From positions 1 through 20,406 of the IMG/VR virus record IMGVR_UViG_3300037882_000058: a stretch of DNA of 20,406 bases; one strand, 5' to 3'. Positions 7,449 to 12,784 of this stretch are shown piece after piece. The position numbers were made by a program, and so were the translations under genes. This DNA comes from a virus. The number at the start of each line of letters is the position of its first letter. Positions within the stretch are counted from its first letter, which is position 1. The notes below the pieces were generated by a model, which worked only from the letters and a program-made list of their open reading frames with translations, searched no databases and was not told where the DNA came from.

Positions 7449-7563
7449 AATTCTGCTGGATAAGCCAGCAGAGACAAAGTCGGAGCGAGACTCACACCCG
7501 GAAAGCGCCGTGAGAATTACCGCCACCACCTTGCAAAAACCAACTCATAAGGAGATCAAATAA
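7449..7563 (+). promoter_or_regulatory. Non-coding leader upstream of the major capsid gene
   Basis: This 115-base gap is one of only two sizeable non-coding stretches. It holds an 8-pair hairpin at 7452-7472, a possible second weaker stem (CTCAC near 7490 with GTGAG near 7511), and a strong AAGGAG at 7549-7554 nine bases before the capsid ATG. I saw no convincing -35/-10 pair, so a promoter is possible but not shown. An mRNA leader that insulates or boosts capsid translation is the simplest reading. Confidence 0.5.
7452..7472 (+). other. 8-pair RNA hairpin upstream of capsid gene
   Basis: TCTGCTGG pairs perfectly with CCAGCAGA around the 5-base loop ATAAG. No uridine run follows, so it is not a classical intrinsic terminator; it starts 4 bases after the protease stop and could be a processing site, mRNA 5'-end protector or attenuator. 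Confidence 0.65.
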
Positions 7564-8913
7564 ATGTCAAAGTCTTTTCTTGACAAGTTGATCGAGCGCC
7601 GTGATGCAGTTAAGGCAGAAATGGATGCAGTTCTAGAAGCAGTAGCTTCAGAAGACCGCACCGACCTAACAGCAGATGAAACAACAAAGGTCGATACCCT
7701 TGTTGAAGAATCACGAACACTCGATTCAAAGATTGAAAAAATGAAGGCACAGGCAGATGCAGATGCGAAAGCAAACGAAATCCGCTCAGCAGTAGCCGAC
7801 GTAGCAATGCCAAAAGTAGGCGGAACAACAGTCACACGCGAAGAGCGTACATACTCAGCAAACTCAACATCATCATTCGTGAAGGATGCATTCAATGCAC
7901 AGTTCTCAAATGACTATGCAGCAAACGAGCGCCTTGCACGCCACATGCGTGAAGAGTCAATCGAGCGTCGCGATGTTGGAACACCACAGTTTGACGGTCT
8001 TGTAATTCCACAATACCTAGTCGAATTAGCAGCTCCATTAGCACGCGCAGGTCGCCCATTCGCAGACTTCGCAACAAACAAGATGGCACTTCCACCAAGT
8101 GGAATGACGCTGAACATTTCTCGCATGACGACAGGAAGTTCAACGGCCGTACAGGTTACACAGAACGATGCAGTCTCAGAGACAGACATCGACGACACAC
8201 TACTTACAGTAAATGTTCGTACGATTGCCGGACAGCAAGATGTATCACGTCAGGCACTAGAGCGCGGAACAGGCATCGATACATTCGTAATCGCTGACTT
8301 GATCAAGTCATGGCACACAACACTTGATTCACAGATCCTGAACGGTGCAGGCACAGCCGGCACAATCAAGGGCCTTCGTGCATCAGGCGGAAACGCAATC
8401 ACATTCACATCGACAGCACCAACAGTCGGATTGCTTTATCCAAAGCTTGCTGATGCGATTGCACAGATTCAGACAAACGCATTCGTTTCACCAACACACT
8501 GGGTAGTTCACCCACGTCGTCTAGCCTTCTTGCTTGCAGCAGTTGACAGCACAAACCGTCCACTTGTTGTACCAGCAGCAAACGGCGCGATGAACGCAGT
8601 AGGCGTTGGCGGAGCACCAACATACGGAAACTCCGGATACCAGATGCTCGGACTTCCAATCATCACCGATGCAAACATCGGAACAACATACGGAACAACA
8701 ACAAACCAGGATGAAATCTATTGCGTATTAGCAAACGAATCTCATCTTTGGGAGCAACCAGGTTCACCTTTCGCACTTCGCTTCGATGCAACAGGCGCAG
8801 GAAACCTAACAATCAAGTCTGTCGTTTACGGCTACGCCGCATACACAGCAGAGCGCTACCCACTTGCAGCCTCAATCATTTCAGGCACAGGTCTAAGCGC
8901 ACCAACCTTCTAA
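7564..8913 (+). CDS. Major capsid protein, HK97 fold
   Basis: The 449-residue protein has a charged, helical N-terminal segment (about 1-80, many Glu/Lys/Ala), which in HK97-type capsids acts as a built-in scaffold (delta domain) and is removed by the prohead protease. The capsid domain follows from about residue 135: FDGLVIPQYLVELA, MTTGSSTAVQVTQNDAVSETD, a long helix around LIKSWHTTLDSQILNG, THWVVHPRRLAFLLA, and a C-terminal VVYGYAAYTAERYPLAA. It forms the icosahedral shell. The ribosome-binding site AAGGAG is strong. Arginine is encoded mostly by CGC and CGT, while terminase and portal use many CGA and AGA codons, which fits selection for very high expression. Flanking hairpins on both sides suggest separately tuned transcript levels. 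No separate scaffold gene is seen. Confidence 0.95.
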   Translation: MSKSFLDKLIERRDAVKAEMDAVLEAVASEDRTDLTADETTKVDTLVEESRTLDSKIEKMKAQADADAKANEIRSAVADVAMPKVGGTTVTREERTYSANSTSSFVKDAFNAQFSNDYAANERLARHMREESIERRDVGTPQFDGLVIPQYLVELAAPLARAGRPFADFATNKMALPPSGMTLNISRMTTGSSTAVQVTQNDAVSETDIDDTLLTVNVRTIAGQQDVSRQALERGTGIDTFVIADLIKSWHTTLDSQILNGAGTAGTIKGLRASGGNAITFTSTAPTVGLLYPKLADAIAQIQTNAFVSPTHWVVHPRRLAFLLAAVDSTNRPLVVPAANGAMNAVGVGGAPTYGNSGYQMLGLPIITDANIGTTYGTTTNQDEIYCVLANESHLWEQPGSPFALRFDATGAGNLTIKSVVYGYAAYTAERYPLAASIISGTGLSAPTF

Positions 8914-8934
8914 TCTGAAGGCAAGCACTAAATT

Positions 8935-8977
8935 GTGCAGGGCGAGTGGCCCACCCCCCGAGTCACTCGCTCTGCAC
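8935..8977 (+). terminator. Strong 16-pair hairpin just after the capsid gene, terminator-like
   Basis: GTGCAGGGCGAGTGGC (8935-8950) pairs with GTCACTCGCTCTGCAC (8962-8977) over all 16 positions, two of them G-U, with an 11-base C-rich loop. Only a weak T-containing tract (TTCTAAAA) follows, so termination may be partial, or the hairpin may protect the 3' end of a capsid mRNA. It lies 21 bases after the capsid stop and ends 8 bases before the GGGGG ribosome-binding site of the next gene. Confidence 0.7.
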
Positions 8978-8996
8978 TTCTAAAACGGGGGAACAA

Positions 8997-9680
8997 ATGA
9001 AAACAGGACACAAAGTAACAATTGGATCATGCGATCCAGGATCCGTAAACGGATCATTTGCATATCGCCTCATCCAGTTAGCACAGGCAAGAAGCAGCAG
9101 ACTCGGTCCATTTGTAAGAATTAAGGGATCAGGACTTCTATCAAAACAGCGCAACCGAGTTGTCAAACAATTTCTGGATAACACAGATTCTGACTGGCTT
9201 CTTATGATCGATTCAGATGAGCAGCTCACAGTTCCAGCATTTGACGCTTTAATCGACACAGCCCACGACAAAGAACGACCGATCGTTGCAGGTTTAGTGT
9301 TCGCAGGATTCGGAGTGGCAGGAAAACCTTATCCAAAACCAGTACCTGCAATCTTTCAGGACACAGACAAAGGTTTTCTGCCACTCTACAAATACGATAA
9401 GAATTCAGTCTTTGAAATTGACGCAGCTGGAACCGGATGCCTAATGGTTCACCGAAGCGTTCTAGAGAAGATGCGCGAAGTAGCAGACCCAAACCAGGGC
9501 AAAGATTGGTGCTGGTTCTGGGATGGGCCAGTAGCCGGCGAATGGATCGGAGAAGATTTATTATTCTGCCGAAGAGCAAAGGCGCTCGGATTTAAGATCC
9601 ACGTAAATACAGCAGCTGTGCTACCCCATCAAAAGAGTTTCTGGATGGATGAGATTCATAATGATATTTGGAAAGATTAA
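8997..9680 (+). CDS. Glycosyltransferase-like protein (GT-A fold) next to the capsid gene
   Basis: The 227-residue protein has features of a GT-A nucleotide-sugar transferase: SKQRNRVVKQFL at about 49-60, an LLMIDSDE metal-binding DxD motif (D72, D74), a GTGCLMVHRSVLEKM segment, IGEDLLFCRRAKALG (E186, D187), and HVNTAAVLPHQKSF with H211 near the end. Such enzymes transfer a sugar from a nucleotide donor; the acceptor cannot be read from sequence. Position between capsid and connectors suggests capsid or tail protein glycosylation, but this is inference. I chose the ATG at 8997 because GGGGG lies 5 bases upstream. An earlier in-frame GTG at 8946 would put the start inside the 16-pair hairpin and has no ribosome-binding site. 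Confidence 0.8.
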   Translation: MKTGHKVTIGSCDPGSVNGSFAYRLIQLAQARSSRLGPFVRIKGSGLLSKQRNRVVKQFLDNTDSDWLLMIDSDEQLTVPAFDALIDTAHDKERPIVAGLVFAGFGVAGKPYPKPVPAIFQDTDKGFLPLYKYDKNSVFEIDAAGTGCLMVHRSVLEKMREVADPNQGKDWCWFWDGPVAGEWIGEDLLFCRRAKALGFKIHVNTAAVLPHQKSFWMDEIHNDIWKD

Positions 9681-9786
9681 GAAGATCCGGCAGAAGCCGG
9701 CAAAGGAAACAGCAACCGCCGATCCCAAACTAGAACGCGCAATGCTGCCGAAACCGGAAAGAAGGATAAAGCGTGGCCCTAACTAA
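9661..9786 (+). CDS. Small basic ORF (41 residues) bridging glycosyltransferase and connector
   Basis: An ATG at 9661 lies inside the last 20 bases of the glycosyltransferase in another frame, and the frame ends at TAA 9784-9786, 14 bases inside the connector gene. The peptide begins MIFGKIKKIRQK and is rich in Lys, Arg and Pro (ending KPERRIKRGPN), with no membrane segment. The upstream GGATGAG is a modest ribosome-binding site. Without it the 92 bases between the neighbours would be empty in an otherwise gapless operon, which is the main argument for it. No family recognised. Confidence 0.5.
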   Translation: MIFGKIKKIRQKPAKETATADPKLERAMLPKPERRIKRGPN

Positions 9787-10381
9787 TGCCTACTGCACAC
9801 TTGCCGAATTAAAGGCATCGCTTGCGATCACAGACAGCGTCGACGACACGCCCCTAGAAGCAGCGATTACAGCAACAAGCCGCATGATCGACGACTACAC
9901 CGGGCGCTTCTTTTATCGGAATGGAACGACGCAATCACCAGTAGCTCGTTATTACACACCACTCGATCCGTGGACGATGAACATGGATGACAATTATTCA
10001 ATTACAGAAGTCGCAACCGACGACAACTTCAACCAAACATGGGATACCGTCTGGTCAACCAGCGACTATATGCTCGAACCAGTAAATAACCCACAGCGCG
10101 GATGGCCAGTAAACCGGATGCTTGCAATAGGAAGATACGTCTTCCCTTATTATTTGCCACAATCGGTACGCATCACCGGAATCTGGGGATGGGCAGCGAC
10201 GCCAGCCGAAGTCAACATGGCAACCTTGATCCAGGCAGCTCGGCTATTTACCAGACGCCAGTCGCCATTTGGGATCGCAGGAAGCCCGGACTTAGGCACC
10301 GTCCGATTGAGCGCCAAGCTCGACGCAGACGTTGAAACCCTTCTGCGGCCATTTAAGAAGAACAATGGATTGGCCAAGTAA
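9773..10381 (+). CDS. Head-tail connector (adaptor) protein, gp6-like
   Basis: The 202-residue protein starts CTLAELKASLAITDSVDDTPLEAAITATSRMIDDYTGRFFYR, the helical opening of HK97 gp6-like head-tail adaptors that assemble as a ring beneath the portal. An insertion with many aromatic residues (about 60-115) precedes VRITGIWGWAATPAEVNMATLIQAARLFTRR, also characteristic: a beta turn followed by the second helix. The GTG at 9773 is preceded by AAGGA about 7 bases away and keeps the expected N-terminus. The stop abuts the next start with no gap. Confidence 0.85.
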   Translation: MALTNAYCTLAELKASLAITDSVDDTPLEAAITATSRMIDDYTGRFFYRNGTTQSPVARYYTPLDPWTMNMDDNYSITEVATDDNFNQTWDTVWSTSDYMLEPVNNPQRGWPVNRMLAIGRYVFPYYLPQSVRITGIWGWAATPAEVNMATLIQAARLFTRRQSPFGIAGSPDLGTVRLSAKLDADVETLLRPFKKNNGLAK

Positions 10382-10780
10382 ATGAACCCAAGCCAAGTCC
10401 GCGATGGCCTTAAAACCAGATTACAGACCATAACAGGCCTACGCGTATACGACCTGATCCCAGAGCCAGTAACACCGCCATGCGCGGTCGTAGGACAACT
10501 AGATCTCACATTCGACATCGATAACGCCCGAGGACTTGATCAGGCAAACGTCGATGTTTATGTGATCGTTCAACGCTTCTCCGAAAGAGCAGGCCAGGAC
10601 AAACTCGATGCATACCTAGCAGGTTCCGGCTCCAGCTCAATCAAAACAGCGATCGAAGGAGATAGAACGCTTGGCGGAACAGTAAATACCTTACGAGTCA
10701 CAGCAGCCGAATCAGGCCAATATGAATCACAAGGAAACCTGTTTCTTTCTTACCGATACCGCTTAACAATTTGGGGATAA
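10382..10780 (+). CDS. Probable tail terminator / neck protein
   Basis: The 132-residue protein has the alpha-beta layout expected for tail terminator or minor capsid/neck proteins at this locus: helix MNPSQVRDGLKTRLQTITGLRVYDLIP, then PCAVVGQLDLTFDI, a VDVYVIVQRFSERAGQDKLDAYL segment and a final strand LFLSYRYRLTIWG. Tail terminators cap the tail tube at its head end and set where it joins the connector. The order connector, this gene, tail tube supports that. I cannot separate it by eye from related tail-completion proteins. Its ATG immediately follows the connector stop. Confidence 0.65.
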   Translation: MNPSQVRDGLKTRLQTITGLRVYDLIPEPVTPPCAVVGQLDLTFDIDNARGLDQANVDVYVIVQRFSERAGQDKLDAYLAGSGSSSIKTAIEGDRTLGGTVNTLRVTAAESGQYESQGNLFLSYRYRLTIWG

Positions 10781-10789
10781 GGAGAACCA

Positions 10790-10990
10790 ATGTCATACAC
10801 GATCATCTCAAGCAAAACCGTCTGCGGAAAAACCAAAGGCGACACGCTAACAAATGAAGAATTGCAAGATGCAGGAGTCAGCGCAGAAACTCTGATCGCT
10901 GGAAACCACATCAAAGCAACAGCAACAAACACAGAAACAAAAGTAGTACAATCCATCAAACAAGAAACCAAAGAAGGAGCGACCGCATAA
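10790..10990 (+). CDS. Small protein of unknown function before the tail tube genes
   Basis: A 66-residue protein starting MSYTIISSKTVCGKTKGDTLTNEELQDAGVSAETLIAGNHIKA. The shape (short beta strand, Gly-Asp-Thr-hydrophobic turn, an acidic helix, then 'LI-x-x-x-H-hydrophobic') resembles small phage neck-region proteins with a KGDTV(T/S)xEEL pattern, but I know no function. The C-terminus is polar and lysine-rich. TAAGGAG lies 5 bases upstream of the ATG, and the stop overlaps the next ATG (TAATG), so it is coupled with the tail tube gene. Confidence 0.7.
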   Translation: MSYTIISSKTVCGKTKGDTLTNEELQDAGVSAETLIAGNHIKATATNTETKVVQSIKQETKEGATA

Positions 10991-11400
10991 TGCCACGCTT
11001 AGTCCTAACTAACGCATTCATATCCGTCGGTGGAGTGGATCTGAGCGATTTGGTCGCTTCAGTAACACTTAACTCGACATTCGACGTCGTCGAAACAACA
11101 GCATTCTCTTCCACAGCAGCTAAGACTCGCGTGGCAGGATTGGCAGACAACTCAATCTCACTAGAATTTCATCAAGACTACGCAACAGGCGAAGTCGAAC
11201 AAACAATTTATCCATTACTAGGAACATCGGCGGCAGTTATTGTCAAGCCAAACGGTGCAACAACAAGCGCATTCAATCCGTCATACACATGCAACGCAAT
11301 TATTTCAGAATGGACTGCGCTCAACGGAACCGTTGGTGAATTAGCAACAGCAAGCGTGACATGGCCAGTAACCGGAGCAATCACTAAGGCGGTCGTGTAA
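10990..11400 (+). CDS. Major tail tube protein, copy 1
   Basis: The 136-residue protein has the beta-rich pattern of actinophage tail tube subunits: DLSDLVASVTLNSTFDVVETTAFSSTAAKTRVAGLADNSISLEF, a helix-like HQDYATGEVEQTIYPLLGT, and FNPSYTCNAIISEWTALNGTVGELATASVTWPVTGAI. Tail tube subunits stack as hexameric rings around the tape measure protein and form the DNA channel. It is about 72% identical by hand alignment to the gene immediately downstream, from which it is separated only by a TAATG overlap. Copy 1 has one extra residue near position 43, and differs most at 10-22 and 80-102, probably surface loops. Which copy is the main tube protein cannot be told from sequence. Confidence 0.85.
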   Translation: MPRLVLTNAFISVGGVDLSDLVASVTLNSTFDVVETTAFSSTAAKTRVAGLADNSISLEFHQDYATGEVEQTIYPLLGTSAAVIVKPNGATTSAFNPSYTCNAIISEWTALNGTVGELATASVTWPVTGAITKAVV

Positions 11401-11810
11401 TGGCAAGAATCGTTCTAACAAATGCATATGTTGTATTCGGTACAACTGATCTGAGCGACCATATCGCGTCAGTCACATTGAACTCGACATTCGACATCGT
11501 CGAAACAACCGCGTTCGGAAACACAGCAAAGACACGTGTGGCTGGATTGGCAGACAACTCTGTAAGTTTCGAGTTCCACCAGGACTACGCAACAAGCAGC
11601 GTCGAACAAACAATCTACCCATTACTCGGAACAGCCGTAACAGTTTCAGTAAAGCCAGTCAATACAACAACAAGCACAGTGAATCCGAATTACGCATTCT
11701 CTGCGCTAATTTCAGAATGGACTCCGCTAAACGGAACCGTCGGTGAATTAGCAACGGCATCGGTTACATGGCCGATCAGCGGAGCAATTACAAAAACAAC
11801 ATCAGCATAA
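11400..11810 (+). CDS. Major tail tube protein, copy 2 (tandem paralogue)
   Basis: This 136-residue protein aligns end to end with the preceding one, with about 98 identical positions and a single one-residue gap. Invariant blocks include ASVTLNSTFD, AKTRVAGLADNS, FHQDYAT, VEQTIYPLLGT and LNGTVGELATASVTWP. Both reading frames are intact and each starts MxRxVLTNA, so both are probably made. The tube may contain two subunit types, or one copy may be a minor ring or decoration. It starts at an ATG overlapping copy 1's stop; the next gene follows after 19 bases with a strong AAGGGGG ribosome-binding site. Confidence 0.85.
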   Translation: MARIVLTNAYVVFGTTDLSDHIASVTLNSTFDIVETTAFGNTAKTRVAGLADNSVSFEFHQDYATSSVEQTIYPLLGTAVTVSVKPVNTTTSTVNPNYAFSALISEWTPLNGTVGELATASVTWPISGAITKTTSA

Positions 11811-11829
11811 ACAACTAAGGGGGAAACAA

Positions 11830-12108
11830 ATGGATGGATTATTTATCAAAGTAAAAACAAACGATGGCACCGATGCAACGTTCCCGTTGCGTCCACGTAT
11901 CATCGTGGACTTTGAACAAAAGTACGGAAAAGGACTCGCAAAACTTATCGGCGAAGAGCAGAAACTAGAGCACATCTATTATTTAGGGTGGCTTGCACTT
12001 CGAGCAAACGGCAAGGTTGTGAAACCCTTCGGGCCTGATTTCTTGGATACATTAGAAGCGGTATCCCTGGACACAGACCCAAATTCCGAATCCACAGAGA
12101 CAGCCTGA
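11830..12108 (+). CDS. Tail assembly chaperone, gpG-like
   Basis: The 92-residue protein has the gpG-like signature VDFEQKYGKGLAKLIGEEQKLEHIYYLGWLALRA at about 26-59, with a FGPDFLDTLEAVSLD helix after it and a short polar tail. Tail assembly chaperones bind the tape measure protein and help the tube polymerise around it, and are normally absent from the finished virion. A -1 slippery site at 12078-12084 lets a fraction of ribosomes bypass this gene's stop and add a gpT-like domain. Location between tube and tape measure is the standard one. The ATG has GGGGG six bases upstream. Confidence 0.9.
   Translation: MDGLFIKVKTNDGTDATFPLRPRIIVDFEQKYGKGLAKLIGEEQKLEHIYYLGWLALRANGKVVKPFGPDFLDTLEAVSLDTDPNSESTETA
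12078..12084 (+). other. Programmed -1 ribosomal frameshift site (CCCAAAT)
   Basis: The heptamer sits in the zero frame as C CCA AAT, exactly the X XXY YYZ form, eight codons before the gpG stop. In the -1 frame the sequence is open from at least 12063 to the TGA at 12243-12245. Tail chaperone genes of many long-tailed phages use such a site. Confidence 0.85.
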
Positions 12109-12245
12109 CATATTCAATAGCAGCAGTTTCTGTGGAGACAGGGATCGACCCGATCAGTTTATTAGATGCACCAGAAGGCATATTAGAAGCGATCGTGATC
12201 TACCTGAAAGAGCGAGCAAAGGCGGTTAATAAAAATGGCGGATGA
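12084..12245 (+). CDS. gpT-like extension, made by -1 frameshift as gpGT
   Basis: After slippage at CCCAAAT, translation continues in the -1 frame for 53 codons from 12084, giving a fusion of about 138 residues. The extension reads ...SLTYSIAAVSVETGIDP then ISLLDAPEGILEAIVIYL and ends KERAKAVNKNGG. This is the usual 'hydrophobic helix, TGIDP, LLD-x-P-x-x-hydrophobic, YLKERAK' pattern of gpT-type domains, which contact the tail tube subunits while gpG contacts the tape measure. There is no good independent start in this frame. Its end overlaps the next gene by 11 bases. Confidence 0.85.
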   Translation, partial: FRIHRDSLTYSIAAVSVETGIDPISLLDAPEGILEAIVIYLKERAKAVNKNGG

Positions 12246-12780
12246 AACAGTAGTGATATCCGGCATCAAAGAAACCATCGAGTCGCTTAAAAAATTCGAC
12301 AAGGACGCAGCTCGTCGGCTGAACAAAGTGATCAACGACGAGCTCGCCCTTGCCGAAAGCGCAGCCAGGGCCAAAGTTACAGACGCCCCACCAATGAGTG
12401 GCTGGCGCACCGTTGCAGCTGCAAAGGGCCGCACACGCGGTGGGCAAGGATGGCCAGCCTGGGAACCAACAGCGATCCGCCAGGGCATCAAAAAAACCAG
12501 AGTTGAAGGCAAAGTCCGATCCGATTACACGACCAGCGCCGGAGCACTTGTTCAAAGAACAGCAGCCGGTGCCATTTGGGAAGTAGCAGGACGACGCAGC
12601 GGCGGATCAGGAACAGGCCGCAACATGATCGGCGTGCTTAACGAAAGATTCAAAGGCGCATCACGTGGCATTTGGGCCGTCGTAGACAAAGACGCAGATA
12701 AAATCCGCACTAACGTTCGCAAAGCGATAGAAGATGCACAGAGATTATTAAAGCAAAATTTGAACAAGGAGAAGGGATAA
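12235..12780 (+). CDS. HK97 gp10-like tail component
   Basis: The 181-residue protein has a helical N-terminal part (ETIESLKKFDKDAARRLNKVINDELALAESAARAKV), a PPMSGW turn near 52-57, a beta section with IRQGIKKTRVEGKVRSDYTTSAGALVQRTAAGAIWEVAGR, and a helical end (DKIRTNVRKAIEDAQRLLKQNLNKEKG). SAAGAIxExAGR-like motifs are typical of gp10-like neck/tail completion proteins. In many phages that gene lies upstream of the tail tube; here it lies between the chaperone and tape measure. Its ATG overlaps the gpT extension, with only a weak AAAGG upstream. Confidence 0.65.
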   Translation: MADETVVISGIKETIESLKKFDKDAARRLNKVINDELALAESAARAKVTDAPPMSGWRTVAAAKGRTRGGQGWPAWEPTAIRQGIKKTRVEGKVRSDYTTSAGALVQRTAAGAIWEVAGRRSGGSGTGRNMIGVLNERFKGASRGIWAVVDKDADKIRTNVRKAIEDAQRLLKQNLNKEKG

Positions 12781-12784
12781 CCAC

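Larger units (their letters stand above)
10990..11810 (+). repeat. Tandem duplication of the tail tube gene
   Basis: Two 411-base direct copies lie back to back. Nucleotide identity is also high in places, for example AACTCGACATTCGAC occurs in both near 11071 and 11480, which points to duplication by gene copying rather than convergence. Confidence 0.85.

Noticed and set aside
7449-7563. tRNA or known riboswitch in the capsid leader
   Set aside because: No cloverleaf, no acceptor stem pairing at suitable distance, and no riboswitch core that I recognise.
8946-8996. Earlier GTG start at 8946 for the glycosyltransferase
   Set aside because: It lies inside the 16-pair hairpin, has no ribosome-binding site, and adds 17 residues unlike a GT-A start.
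11929-12235. A defective or truncated gene after gpG
   Set aside because: The open -1 frame plus CCCAAAT fits programmed frameshifting, not decay.
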